Virus record (IMG/VR): IMGVR_UViG_3300032092_000013
Span: 1 to 64,000 of that record
Strand: one strand, 5' to 3'
Source of the DNA: a virus
DNA length: 64,000 nucleotides
Shown piece after piece: positions 7,712 to 16,250 of the stretch. Made by a program: the position numbers and the translations under genes. How positions within the stretch are numbered: position 1 is the first letter of the stretch; each line of letters starts with the position of its first letter. The notes under the pieces were generated by a model. The model was not told where the DNA came from. It did not search any database and saw only the letters and a program-made list of their open reading frames with translations.

Positions 7712-8542
7712 CTATATTGTGTCACAAAATTTTATAAAATTTTTTACTGTTTCTAATTCTTTTTCTTGTACTTGTTTAAAATTTTGCTCAACTAAATGAA
7801 GGGTTTCTTTAGCATGTTGAATTTCATCTATTCCATATGCTATTCCCATTTTTGTAGAGGGAAAATCATTGTGCCATTCAGCTGCGGTTTTATTTGTATT
7901 GGGCACTACTATTGATATGCAGCCACATAATGAAGCAATTACCGGCCAAAAGCAAGCATTATCATAACAATAAAAATATTCGACATTTTTTAAAATTACA
8001 GACATTCTTTGAAAGTCATTAGTAATGTTAGTCAAATCAATTGCATCTTGCGGATGCACTTTTTCTTTTATGCCACCTTTCTTTACTAAGAAAGCAGATC
8101 CTCTTCTAATTTCATTTCCCTTTCCAAAATAATTAGTATCTAAAAATGAACTTATCAATTTACCAGATAATTTATACCCTTCTCTAATTTTATAAAAATC
8201 TGAATAAGTAAAAAAATAATCTGTATTTTTTGATTTTTGGTAAAATTGATTTGCAAGCTCCTCACCTGAAGCTTCCGGTGTGTTTAACAACCATCTTATA
8301 ACATGTTTTGTACCAAAAGGATTTCCCACTACAACTTCCGGATAAATCCCGATAGTATTGTCTTTTTTAAAAGTAGCATTTGCAAAAAAAGGTGCATTTA
8401 ATGATGGATGTGTTTTAGGAGAAGTTATATATGCTTCTTCGCCCAAAGAATTTAAATCATGACATAATTTGTGCAAAGCGACACTACCACCACTATTATG
8501 CAAAAAAGCGCCCATGTATATAATATATTTTTTTTTATTCAT
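7712..8542 (-). CDS. Glycosyltransferase, GT4/GT-B-like
   Basis: Putative sugar transferase, last gene of the sugar locus. An N-terminal Rossmann half starts YIIYMGAFLHNSGGSVALHKLCHDL, the usual acceptor-side glycine-rich entry of GT4 enzymes. The C-terminal half has EYFYCYDNACFWPVIASLCGCISIVVPN, which has the layout of the donor-site 'E-x7-E' helix, although the acidic pair is replaced. With 276 residues it is short for GT4 (usually 350-400). Donor and acceptor are unknown; the adjacent Gmd/Fcl pair makes GDP-fucose the obvious candidate donor. It overlaps fcl by 8 bases. Confidence 0.65.
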   Translation of the reverse strand: MNKKKYIIYMGAFLHNSGGSVALHKLCHDLNSLGEEAYITSPKTHPSLNAPFFANATFKKDNTIGIYPEVVVGNPFGTKHVIRWLLNTPEASGEELANQFYQKSKNTDYFFTYSDFYKIREGYKLSGKLISSFLDTNYFGKGNEIRRGSAFLVKKGGIKEKVHPQDAIDLTNITNDFQRMSVILKNVEYFYCYDNACFWPVIASLCGCISIVVPNTNKTAAEWHNDFPSTKMGIAYGIDEIQHAKETLHLVEQNFKQVQEKELETVKNFIKFCDTI

Positions 8543-9449
8543 TAATTTTAGCTAAAAAGTCTTGATAAGCTTCTTTCAATCCTTCTTCAAAAGGAGTTTC
8601 TTCAAAAGACATAATGTTATTCAAAAGCGTGCAGTCAGTTTTCTTTCTTGGTGTTCCATCTAAGCTAGGATCTCCTGGAAGAATTTTACCTTCAAATCCA
8701 ACTACATTGCAAATTTTCTTTGTTAGTTCATATATGCTCAGTTCTGTATTGGAACCAGCATTAACAAGATTTGGGGGATTCTCAATTTCTAAAAGTTTAT
8801 AACAAATCTTAGCAAGATCGTCAGCATTCAAAAATTCTCTTAGAGGAGAACCACTTCCCCAAATTTGATATTCTATATGACCTCTTTCCTTAGCTTCATG
8901 AATCTTTCTGATCAAACCAGGAATAACATGAGAGTTCTCAGGATGATAGTTATCGTTCAAACCATATAGGTTGGTAGGCATTACAGAATGATAAATTACT
9001 CCGTATTGTTTACGATAGAATTCACAAAGTTTAATTCCAGCAATCTTAGCAATAGCATAAGCTTCATTAGTTGGTTCAAGACTGTCTGTAAGCAAGTATT
9101 CTTCCTTTAAAGGCTGAGGTGCAAACTTAGGATAAATGCATGTACTACCAAGAAACAATAATCTTTTAACGCCATGCTTATATGCGCTATTAATGATATT
9201 TGTTTGTATCATTAAATTATCATAAGCAAATTCAGCTGGATATGTATTGTTAGCTTTTATGCCTCCTACCTTTGCAGAACAAATAACAACCTTATCAGGT
9301 TTAGCAGCAGCAATAAAATCATCTACGTTTTGCTGATTACGCAAATCCAAGCTTTTTTTATCTATAACAATTGGATCATAATCTTTACAATGTCTTAACA
9401 TTGCTGAACCAACCATTCCTTTGTGACCAGCTATAAAAAGTTTATCCAT
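8535..9449 (-). CDS. fcl: GDP-L-fucose synthase
   Basis: Bifunctional 3,5-epimerase/4-reductase that converts GDP-4-keto-6-deoxy-D-mannose to GDP-L-fucose with NADPH. The extended SDR fold shows FIAGHKGMVGSAMLRH (NADP-binding glycine motif, 5-20), FLGSTCIYPKFAPQP (catalytic Ser), YAIAKIAG (YxxxK pair) and NLYGLNDNYHPENSHVIPGLI, all typical of WcaG/Fcl. The 304 residues agree with the family. It sits 1 base from gmd and works on its product. The AAAGGAAAG just upstream of the ATG is one of the few Shine-Dalgarno-like sequences in the window. Confidence 0.93.
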   Translation of the reverse strand: MDKLFIAGHKGMVGSAMLRHCKDYDPIVIDKKSLDLRNQQNVDDFIAAAKPDKVVICSAKVGGIKANNTYPAEFAYDNLMIQTNIINSAYKHGVKRLLFLGSTCIYPKFAPQPLKEEYLLTDSLEPTNEAYAIAKIAGIKLCEFYRKQYGVIYHSVMPTNLYGLNDNYHPENSHVIPGLIRKIHEAKERGHIEYQIWGSGSPLREFLNADDLAKICYKLLEIENPPNLVNAGSNTELSIYELTKKICNVVGFEGKILPGDPSLDGTPRKKTDCTLLNNIMSFEETPFEEGLKEAYQDFLAKINE

Positions 9450-9450
9450 A

Positions 9451-10473
9451 TTATCTTTCCTTTCTTGCTAATTCCCAATCAGCTTTAGTCATAATCTTCA
9501 CTAAATCATCAAACTTAACTTTAGGTTCCCATCCAAGCTTTTCTTTAGCTTTAGTTGCATCCCCAAGTAACAAATCTACTTCTGCTGGTCTGAAATACCT
9601 TGGATCAATTTTCACAAGAGCTTTTCCGGTCTTAGTATCAATGCCTTCTTCTTCTACATCTTCACCTCGAAACTCAATATCAATTCCAACTTCTTTAAAT
9701 GATTCTTTACAAAATCTTCTAATAGTATTTGTTTCTCCTGTAGCACAAACATAATCTTCAGGAGTATCCTGTTGCAGCATTCTCCACATCATGTCTGTGT
9801 ATTCTGGAGCATATCCCCAATCTCGTTTGGCATCTAAATTCCCAAGATACAAACAATCCTGCAAACCTTCTTTGATTCTTCCAACTGCTCTTGTAATTTT
9901 TCTTGATACAAAGGTTTCTCCTCTTCTAGGAGATTCGTGGTTAAATAATACTCCATTTGAAGCATGTATACCATAAGATTCCCTATAGTTAATAACACTC
10001 CAATAACCAAATAATTTTGCTACACCATATGGAGAACGAGGATAGAAAGGAGTTTTTTCTGTTTGAGGACACTCTTGAATTTTACCGTATAATTCAGAAG
10101 TTGATGCTTGATAGAATCTCGTTTTATCTTTTAGGCCAACTTCTTTGATTGCATCTAAAAATCTAAGAGTTCCTAATGCATCAACTTGAGCTGTATATTC
10201 TGGAATATCAAATGATACTCTTACGTGACTCTGTGCAGCTAAGTTATAAATTTCATCTGGACCAATTTGTTCAAGCAAACGGTTTACGTTAGAAGTATCT
10301 GTTACATCTCCATAGTGCAGTTTGAGGTCTTGGTAAATATGATCAATACGGGAGGTATTAAATGAAGAACTTCGTCGGACCATTCCATGCACTTGATACC
10401 CCTTATCTAAAAGCTGTTCAGCAAGATATGAACCGTCTTGTCCAGTAATACCTGTTATTAGGGCTTTCTTCAT
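9451..10473 (-). CDS. gmd: GDP-mannose 4,6-dehydratase
   Basis: Converts GDP-mannose to GDP-4-keto-6-deoxymannose, the first step to GDP-fucose, GDP-rhamnose or colitose. Diagnostic are [19 protein letters not shown] (8-12 start), [18 protein letters not shown], the catalytic [30 protein letters not shown] and [17 protein letters not shown]. Full length at 340 residues with all catalytic residues. The nucleotide sugar would come from host GDP-mannose; no guanylyltransferase is present here. Better conserved than the glycosyltransferases around it. Confidence 0.96.
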   Translation of the reverse strand: MKKALITGITGQDGSYLAEQLLDKGYQVHGMVRRSSSFNTSRIDHIYQDLKLHYGDVTDTSNVNRLLEQIGPDEIYNLAAQSHVRVSFDIPEYTAQVDALGTLRFLDAIKEVGLKDKTRFYQASTSELYGKIQECPQTEKTPFYPRSPYGVAKLFGYWSVINYRESYGIHASNGVLFNHESPRRGETFVSRKITRAVGRIKEGLQDCLYLGNLDAKRDWGYAPEYTDMMWRMLQQDTPEDYVCATGETNTIRRFCKESFKEVGIDIEFRGEDVEEEGIDTKTGKALVKIDPRYFRPAEVDLLLGDATKAKEKLGWEPKVKFDDLVKIMTKADWELARKER

Positions 10474-10497
10474 CTTTTATATATATAAGAAATAATA

Positions 10498-10521
10498 AAA
10501 ATATAGCCATGGCGATATTTT
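10498..10521 (-). terminator. Possible weak terminator between the GT11-like gene and gmd
   Basis: Arms AAAATAT (10498-10504) and ATATTTT (10515-10521) enclose a GCCATGGC core with one mismatch. In the minus direction it is followed by a T-rich stretch. It lies directly after the stop of the upstream gene and could attenuate transcription into gmd. Confidence 0.35.
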
Positions 10522-11343
10522 CTAAAATTTAATCAATTTAAAATTAGAAAAAACATTTTCTATTAAAATTTGAAAATGTAAAAAATAATCTTTCAAACAA
10601 CTATTTTTAACATATGGGTGTATAAGAATATGATTTGGATTTTTAGCCAATACAGAACCCAATATACCAAAACAAGAGGGGCAGCAAATATTATAATCAC
10701 TCAAAGTCATAAGACTTAATTGTATATAATTAATAAAATTTGCTCTTATTACCTCTCTGTCTTTAAAAAGGTATGTTAATTCGGATGAATTATTCACCCA
10801 TTCAAAATCATTCGATATGATCAATAATGTCACATCCTTAGGTATTTGTTCTAAAGCATTTTTATAATAATCCATATATGAATCCATATATATAGGATAA
10901 TCACCCCTTCTAAAGTTAACACAACACGTAGGCTTTCCTATTTTTTTTATAATGGAATTTGCAATTTCTAAAAATTTTGTTTTTATTTTAAAAATATTTT
11001 TAATCTCTGGTACAATATTTTTCCAATATACATAACCGTAATCAAAGCGCGCATTTAATATATAGTTGCAATTAGGATCAAGCTTTAAAATATTTTCCTC
11101 TATAACAGGTGAGTTGCAATATTGACTATTATATATTTGATAATCAACATTTTCGGGAAATGCGGAAAACGGTGTATCAAAACACTCTTCTACGACACCA
11201 AAAAATCTATTAGGCATTGTCGAAAATGCAACTTCGTGGCCTGTATGTTTTGATATAGCATACATGCAAAAATAATTAAAAGTTTGTGATCCCAACATCT
11301 CATTACAGCTAATGATATCATTTGTTATATAATGTTTATTCAT
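10522..11343 (-). CDS. Fucosyltransferase-like protein, GT11-like
   Basis: Resembles alpha-1,2-fucosyltransferases (GT11), which use GDP-fucose. CVNFRRGDYPIYM near residue 145 corresponds to the GDP-binding 'HxRRGDY' motif, here with Asn-Phe in place of His-Val. The late segment TLSDYNICCPSCFGILGSVLAKNP corresponds to the 'NSSFSWW' region, with Pro-Ser-Cys-Phe instead. A GT11-type role fits its place immediately before gmd and fcl. I start at the ATG at 11343 (273 residues); the frame also opens at a TTG at 11361 inside the upstream gene. Acceptor unknown. Confidence 0.65.
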   Translation of the reverse strand: MNKHYITNDIISCNEMLGSQTFNYFCMYAISKHTGHEVAFSTMPNRFFGVVEECFDTPFSAFPENVDYQIYNSQYCNSPVIEENILKLDPNCNYILNARFDYGYVYWKNIVPEIKNIFKIKTKFLEIANSIIKKIGKPTCCVNFRRGDYPIYMDSYMDYYKNALEQIPKDVTLLIISNDFEWVNNSSELTYLFKDREVIRANFINYIQLSLMTLSDYNICCPSCFGILGSVLAKNPNHILIHPYVKNSCLKDYFLHFQILIENVFSNFKLIKF

Positions 11344-12115
11344 ATAAATGTTTCGATACAATATCGATACCTTTTTCTAAACCAATAAAATTTATAAAAT
11401 TTTGATCAGTTGTATTTCCTGTATATGGAAAACCTAATTCAGTATTTTCTACATGAATATTTTTTTTATGATCTATTTTATAAAGATTGCATATGTATTT
11501 GGCGATATCATATAATGTATATTTTTTGATATAAGTACATTCAAATAGTTTATATGAAAATTCATTTTTTATATAGCAATCAACTATACTTAGTAGATCT
11601 TGCATATAAAAAAAATCAAAAAATTTATTTTGATATATATTTATATATTCATTTTTTTTACATTTTTGAATGCTTGATTTAATGAATCTCGTATCTAATT
11701 CATTTTCATCAAACAATCCAAATATTCTTAAATTATAAAAATTATTTTGTTCTATTATAGATTTGTTGATAATTCGTTTACTCAGACCGTATGGTGACTC
11801 GGGTGCTGTGATTTCTGCTCCAGAACCAAAATGGATTAATTTTCCGAATTTATTTCTATTGTTAAGTAAATTATAGTACATTCGAAGATTATTATCCATA
11901 TCCGAATATGTATCTGTTGTTAGCCTACTACCACCACTAACAGCGGTATGTATTATAATATCAAAATATTTTCCATGAAAGTAATTTGCTGTTTCGTGAG
12001 AATTACTCAAATCAAAATTTTGTCTCTTTACAGAAATTACATTATATTTTTTCTTTAAATTATTAAATAAAGAATTCCCAATATAACCACCGCCTCCAGT
12101 AATCAATATTTTCAT
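11336..12115 (-). CDS. NAD(P)-dependent sugar epimerase/reductase (extended SDR)
   Basis: Nucleotide-sugar SDR with ILITGGGGYIGNSLFNNL (3-20, glycine-rich NAD site), HTAVSGGS, HFGSGAEI and the YGLSKRI catalytic YxxxK. At 259 residues it is shorter than full epimerases and looks like a 4-ketoreductase. In yersiniose-type pathways a reductase of this class acts right after the thiamine-dependent chain-adding step. Here it directly follows the two thiamine-enzyme genes and overlaps the beta subunit by 4 bases, so that order of action is plausible but inferred. Confidence 0.75.
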   Translation of the reverse strand: MKILITGGGGYIGNSLFNNLKKKYNVISVKRQNFDLSNSHETANYFHGKYFDIIIHTAVSGGSRLTTDTYSDMDNNLRMYYNLLNNRNKFGKLIHFGSGAEITAPESPYGLSKRIINKSIIEQNNFYNLRIFGLFDENELDTRFIKSSIQKCKKNEYINIYQNKFFDFFYMQDLLSIVDCYIKNEFSYKLFECTYIKKYTLYDIAKYICNLYKIDHKKNIHVENTELGFPYTGNTTDQNFINFIGLEKGIDIVSKHLYE

Positions 12116-12648
12116 TTTGATTTACAAAAATCAGCAAATTCAACTAAAATTGTATTTTTACCATCAGTTCTGTTCAATGCCTTTATATATGAAGGAACAA
12201 TATCCTCTGATTCAATTAATTCAATAATTTCAGTATTTTTCGTCATATATCTAAATGCATCAGAAAAATTTCCTTTATGTTGACATTGGGGATCTACGGG
12301 TTGTTCGCTGCCTACTGCTACTCTTATAATGACCCGCGGTGTACATTTTCCATCAGACATTGAATTGAATTTATCTAAATGATTTACAATTTGATCAACA
12401 CCCATCAACAAAAAATTCCAACGAGGAAAAGTTGATATAGGAATTAGTCCTTCAATTGCCATGCCATTGGCTAAACCACATTGCAAATATTCTGCAACAG
12501 GTAATTCAATTTTTTTATTTGTGGGTAAATGTTTTAATGAATCATAAAGTCCTGTGCCTTCAAACTCAACAGCTTGGCCAATAAAAAAAGTTTTTGGATG
12601 TTCGGCTAATAAAGACATAGCCTTTTTTATTTCTTCAAAATATTTCAT
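12112..12648 (-). CDS. Thiamine-diphosphate enzyme, beta (pyrimidine-binding) subunit, PDH-E1-beta-like
   Basis: The 178 residues cover only the transketolase-type pyrimidine domain: FFIGQAVEFEGTG with the conserved Glu, ELPVAEYLQCGLANGMAIEGLIPISTF (E1-beta 'P-x-x-E' helix), MGVDQIVNHLDKF, and a C-terminal VPSYIKALN segment. Pyruvate-dehydrogenase E1 beta is about 325 residues, so the transketolase C-terminal domain is missing. It pairs with the alpha-like gene 3 bases upstream. Known relatives in sugar pathways (avilamycin AviB1/AviB2) add two-carbon branches to keto-sugars, which is the proposed role here. Confidence 0.75.
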   Translation of the reverse strand: MKYFEEIKKAMSLLAEHPKTFFIGQAVEFEGTGLYDSLKHLPTNKKIELPVAEYLQCGLANGMAIEGLIPISTFPRWNFLLMGVDQIVNHLDKFNSMSDGKCTPRVIIRVAVGSEQPVDPQCQHKGNFSDAFRYMTKNTEIIELIESEDIVPSYIKALNRTDGKNTILVEFADFCKSK

Positions 12649-12651
12649 ATA

Positions 12652-13281
12652 TTAAAATTGTACTCTTTTGCCTGCGCCTGCATGTGGATATTTTTTATTA
12701 TCATATTGATAATAAATTAAATTTTCTTGTTTGTATATACCCCCAGTATATTCCGAATTTAAATAATATGGCATTTCTCTTTTCCAAACTTCTGGCGTCG
12801 GTGTACAAACAGATTTTTTATTATCTTCCACGATAAAAGTAATTGGTAATTTATGATTTACACTGTATTTGTACGCCTCATGAAAAGCACCAGTTTCTGC
12901 ACTCATGTCACCGACCCAACACCAAACCTTATTAGTTTTATTTTGTAATTTTATCGACATTGCGATACCAGCTGCAATAGAAGGTATACCCCCCACAATT
13001 GAACTACAAATAAATTTATATTCTGGCAAATTCATAATCATAGACTTACCATTTATTATTTTTTCTTTCAAGAGACTGCTGGGTATACCTTTTAATAACG
13101 CTTGATAATGGTTTCTCCATGTACAACATACCCAATCATTTTCAGTATCTATATCAGCAAAAATTGATAGCATTATGTCTTCATTGCCGTGATAGAGGTG
13201 AATAGGGGCTTTGATTTCGCCTTGATTAAAAATATCTCCTATTTCCGTTTCAAAATTTATAAGTGTTTCTTTTGTTACCAT
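12652..13281 (-). CDS. Thiamine-diphosphate enzyme, alpha (TPP-binding) subunit, PDH-E1-alpha-like
   Basis: Carries the diphosphate-binding domain. WCWVGDMSAETGAFHEAYKY near 120-140 aligns with the 'GDGA-x-x-QG-x-x-xEA' motif, with Met for the last Gly and Glu-Thr for Asn-Gln. It continues to NHKLPITFIVEDN, the end of the motif. Upstream, WRNHYQALLKGIPSS matches the 'RGH-x-x-x-L-x-x-G' region of E1 alpha. It is 209 residues against about 360, so both subunits are minimal. The substrate is probably pyruvate or another 2-oxo acid, inferred from the family. It lies just downstream of an RmlB-like gene and overlaps it by 7 bases. Confidence 0.75.
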   Translation of the reverse strand: MVTKETLINFETEIGDIFNQGEIKAPIHLYHGNEDIMLSIFADIDTENDWVCCTWRNHYQALLKGIPSSLLKEKIINGKSMIMNLPEYKFICSSIVGGIPSIAAGIAMSIKLQNKTNKVWCWVGDMSAETGAFHEAYKYSVNHKLPITFIVEDNKKSVCTPTPEVWKREMPYYLNSEYTGGIYKQENLIYYQYDNKKYPHAGAGKRVQF

Positions 13282-14222
13282 ATAAAATTATTTTTATAAT
13301 AATTTGTAATTTTTGTTAATTCGTCATCAAAATTTGCTGCCGGCTTCCAACCTAGATTTCTTAATTTATCATCATTTAATGCATATCTCAAATCTTGACC
13401 TTCTCTATTATAGCTAAAATCAATATACTTTTCAATATCATTAATGCCATAACAATTTAATATTTTTTTGAAGGTTTCAAGATTACTTTGCTCATATCCG
13501 CCACAAATGTTGTATATTTCATTTTTAACATTATTGTCAATTATTGTCATAATACCAGATGCTGTGTCTTTTGCATGTAACCAATTTCGAATTGGACTAC
13601 CATTGTTATGTAATGGCATTTTTTTATTCAAATTTATATATTTGCATGCTTTTGGAATTAGTTTTTCAACATATTGGCCTATGCCATAATTATTAGTGGG
13701 CCTGACAATTACATAAGGTATATTAAAAGTTCTAGACCATGCCAAAATTAACATGTCGGCTGCTGCCTTTGTAGCTGAATAAGGATTGCTTGGTTTTAAT
13801 ATATCTGTTTCTATGTGTTCACCTTCGATTATATCACCATATACTTCATCTGTACTAAAATGCAGCAATGTTGGTTTTTTATTTGTTTCTTGTCGATAAT
13901 TTTTTATTAATTCTAATAATTTATAAACACCATCTATATTTGAATGAATGAATTCTTGACTATCGGTAATTGAATTACCTACATGAGTTTCTGCTGCAGT
14001 ATTTATTACATAATCACATTCATATAAAAATTTTAAATCATTGATATCACAGTGCAAAAAAGAAAAATTAGAATATTGATTAAATTCATCTAGCAATTTT
14101 TTATTAGATGCGTATGTCATTTTGTCTACTCCTTTAACGTACCAACCACGTAGTAAACATTCTCTTGTTACATAAGATCCTATAAATCCTAAACATCCTG
14201 TTACATATACTATTTTTTTCAT
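13275..14222 (-). CDS. Nucleotide-sugar 4,6-dehydratase, RmlB-like (first copy)
   Basis: Extended SDR that would make a 4-keto-6-deoxy sugar nucleotide. Seen: YVTGCLGFIGSYVTREC (NAD site), NTAAETHVGNSI, HFSTDEVYGD (catalytic Thr-Asp-Glu), PYSATKAAADML (YxxxK) and RPTNNYGIGQYVEKLIPKA. It is more divergent than the copy at 20094-21029 (GCLGF for GGYGF) and may act on a CDP- or other NDP-sugar, supplying the E1-type dehydratase two genes upstream. I chose the ATG at 14222, which overlaps the previous gene by 4 bases, over a TTG at 14234; this gives 315 residues. Confidence 0.85.
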   Translation of the reverse strand: MKKIVYVTGCLGFIGSYVTRECLLRGWYVKGVDKMTYASNKKLLDEFNQYSNFSFLHCDINDLKFLYECDYVINTAAETHVGNSITDSQEFIHSNIDGVYKLLELIKNYRQETNKKPTLLHFSTDEVYGDIIEGEHIETDILKPSNPYSATKAAADMLILAWSRTFNIPYVIVRPTNNYGIGQYVEKLIPKACKYINLNKKMPLHNNGSPIRNWLHAKDTASGIMTIIDNNVKNEIYNICGGYEQSNLETFKKILNCYGINDIEKYIDFSYNREGQDLRYALNDDKLRNLGWKPAANFDDELTKITNYYKNNFIW

Positions 14223-14893
14223 AAATTTGGCCAATATTCTTTTATTAAATTTACACGTTCAGATGCAGAAGTACCTGTTAAATGAACTAAAAAGGATTCA
14301 GGTGTCCACGGATCTACAATACCTGTGCGATTATTATCTTCTCTCCAGGTTTTAGTATTAATTAAACAAGATGGCACACTGTTTAAAAATTTATGAGGCA
14401 ATATATTAAACATGTGTTTATATTCTGGTAAATTGGAGTAAATGTAGTTTAAGGTGCCTTGCTCTTGTAAAATATCATTTAACCAAAAACGAGATATTTG
14501 CAAAAACATATCAAATAACTTTTGTGTATCATCATTTCTTGATACTATGAAATTACCCGTACTAAAAGTAGTATAATGCATCCAATCATATGATGCTGTA
14601 ACACAACTTTTTTCATTTACAAAATCACTAATTTTATAATTTGGATTGGTAATTAATGCATCAGCATCAATCCACATAATATGTTCATATTGTCTTAATA
14701 ATTTGAAGCATGTAGTTGCTCTCAAAAATCCAATATGCCTGGAATCAAAACCACATTTTTTGTCTGCTGAAAATGACCTTAAACACATAAAATCATAACC
14801 ATGGTTAAACGCATATTTCTGTTTCGAAGAAACAGATAAGTCTAAAACTTCATGCATACTTGAATCTGAGCCAGTAACTATCAATGTTTTCAT
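14219..14893 (-). CDS. Glycosyltransferase, GT34 (GMA12/MNN10)-like
   Basis: GT-A fold transferase. The DxD metal and nucleotide-sugar site is in HIMWIDADALITNPN near residue 75. Downstream are FSTGNFIVSRND (the GT34 'NtG-x-f-l-i-r' motif), EQGTLNYI (catalytic acidic region) and FLVHLTG near the C-terminus. Length 224 fits bacterial short forms. It would transfer hexosyl residues; donor and acceptor are not evident. It starts 1 base from the E1-type dehydratase. Confidence 0.7.
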   Translation of the reverse strand: MKTLIVTGSDSSMHEVLDLSVSSKQKYAFNHGYDFMCLRSFSADKKCGFDSRHIGFLRATTCFKLLRQYEHIMWIDADALITNPNYKISDFVNEKSCVTASYDWMHYTTFSTGNFIVSRNDDTQKLFDMFLQISRFWLNDILQEQGTLNYIYSNLPEYKHMFNILPHKFLNSVPSCLINTKTWREDNNRTGIVDPWTPESFLVHLTGTSASERVNLIKEYWPNL

Positions 14894-16213
14894 CTATTTT
14901 TTAAAAAAAATATTTACAATATTTTCAATATAATCAATTTGTTCGTCAGTAATTACAGGACTTGTACCTAAAAAGAAAGTATCCGTAGTAACTTTTCTGG
15001 CATTAGGAAAGTTTTTAATAACATCCTCAGCTGCTATTAATCCTTCATAAGCTGGTTGTAACATAATGTTACCTGCAAAATAAGGTCTGGTTTGTATTTT
15101 ATTACTTTCTAAATAATTGACAATATCAAATCTTTTAAACGGGGCATTGTCTTTTATAGTAAGAGCAAAAGCAAACCAACTAGGATCGCTTAATTCTGTA
15201 GCTTTCGGCAAAACAAAAAATTCTTCATGTGGTTTAAAAATTTCAACTAAACGTTGATGATTATGCTTTCTTCTTTTGGTAATTTCTGGAAGCTTTTTAA
15301 GTTGCTCTAACCCCATAGCAGCTTGTAGTTCAATTGGTTTTAAATTATAACCAATCTCATCATATACGTATTTATGATCAAATACTTCGTCCGGCAATGA
15401 AGGTAACCAATTAGAAAATCTTTTACCACAACTTCCATTTTTAAGTAAATTAGCTTTTAAACCAGTACAAAAACAACCTCTACCCCATTCTCTAAAACTG
15501 CGAGCAACAGTTTCTTGATGCTTTGTGTTACATGCAACAAAGCCACCTTCTCCCATGGTAATGTGATGGGCAGGGTAAAAGGAACAACTTGCAAATTCAC
15601 CAAAACTTCCTAACAATTTACCATTATAAGAAGAACCTAATGCATCACAACAATCTTCAAGTAGTACTAAATTATAATTTTTTACTATTTGCATTAGTTG
15701 ATTCATATTAGGAGGATTTCCTAATACATGAGCAAACGTAATAACTTTAGCTCCTTTTTTAGCTTGCTCTTCTACTTGTTCTAAATTTAGATTAAGTGTA
15801 TCTAAATCAATATCAACAAAAGCCGGTTCAAACCCACATTGAAAAATGGGGTTAATTGTAGTAGGAAATCCGGCAATTGGAGTAATAACTTTAGTTCCTT
15901 TAGGAAAATTATACAACCTTTTTGAAGTCAGGGAAGACATCATTATTAAATTTGAACTACTACCGCTGTTAGTAAGAATACCGTATTCTTTTCCTACTTC
16001 TTTAGGGAAAACATTTTCAAAAGAAAGTCCTTTTGACCCCAAAACTAACCAACCTTCTAATAAAGTTTCTATGGAAGAAATATATTCATTTTCATCAAAA
16101 TATGGCCCAGCATATTGGACCCAGTCTTTTCCTGGTATCCACGGTTTTTCTAGGGTTTTTTGATTGATTAATTCTTTAATTAAAGAGAAAATTTGAGTTT
16201 TTTTATTTTGCAT
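14894..16213 (-). CDS. rfbH: E1/RfbH-type 3-dehydratase (PMP and [2Fe-2S] dependent)
   Basis: Removes the C-3 hydroxyl of a 4-keto-6-deoxy sugar nucleotide to give 3,6-dideoxy sugars. The DegT/DnrJ fold is clear, but the PLP-binding Lys is replaced: the site reads SFYPAHHITMGEGG with His216-His217, as in E1 (CDP-6-deoxy-xylo-4-hexulose 3-dehydratase) and ColD. Cysteines 189, 247 and 249 have the E1 spacing C-x57-C-x-C exactly; the fourth, Cys262 in GSCGKRF, is 12 residues on instead of 7. The 439 residues match E1 (437), not ColD (about 390). The partner reductase E3 is not in the window, so a host flavoprotein or ferredoxin may serve. Confidence 0.87.
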   Translation of the reverse strand: MQNKKTQIFSLIKELINQKTLEKPWIPGKDWVQYAGPYFDENEYISSIETLLEGWLVLGSKGLSFENVFPKEVGKEYGILTNSGSSSNLIMMSSLTSKRLYNFPKGTKVITPIAGFPTTINPIFQCGFEPAFVDIDLDTLNLNLEQVEEQAKKGAKVITFAHVLGNPPNMNQLMQIVKNYNLVLLEDCCDALGSSYNGKLLGSFGEFASCSFYPAHHITMGEGGFVACNTKHQETVARSFREWGRGCFCTGLKANLLKNGSCGKRFSNWLPSLPDEVFDHKYVYDEIGYNLKPIELQAAMGLEQLKKLPEITKRRKHNHQRLVEIFKPHEEFFVLPKATELSDPSWFAFALTIKDNAPFKRFDIVNYLESNKIQTRPYFAGNIMLQPAYEGLIAAEDVIKNFPNARKVTTDTFFLGTSPVITDEQIDYIENIVNIFFKK

Positions 16214-16250
16214 ATTTTATATTATAATATTTCTTTTACAATTCAATATT

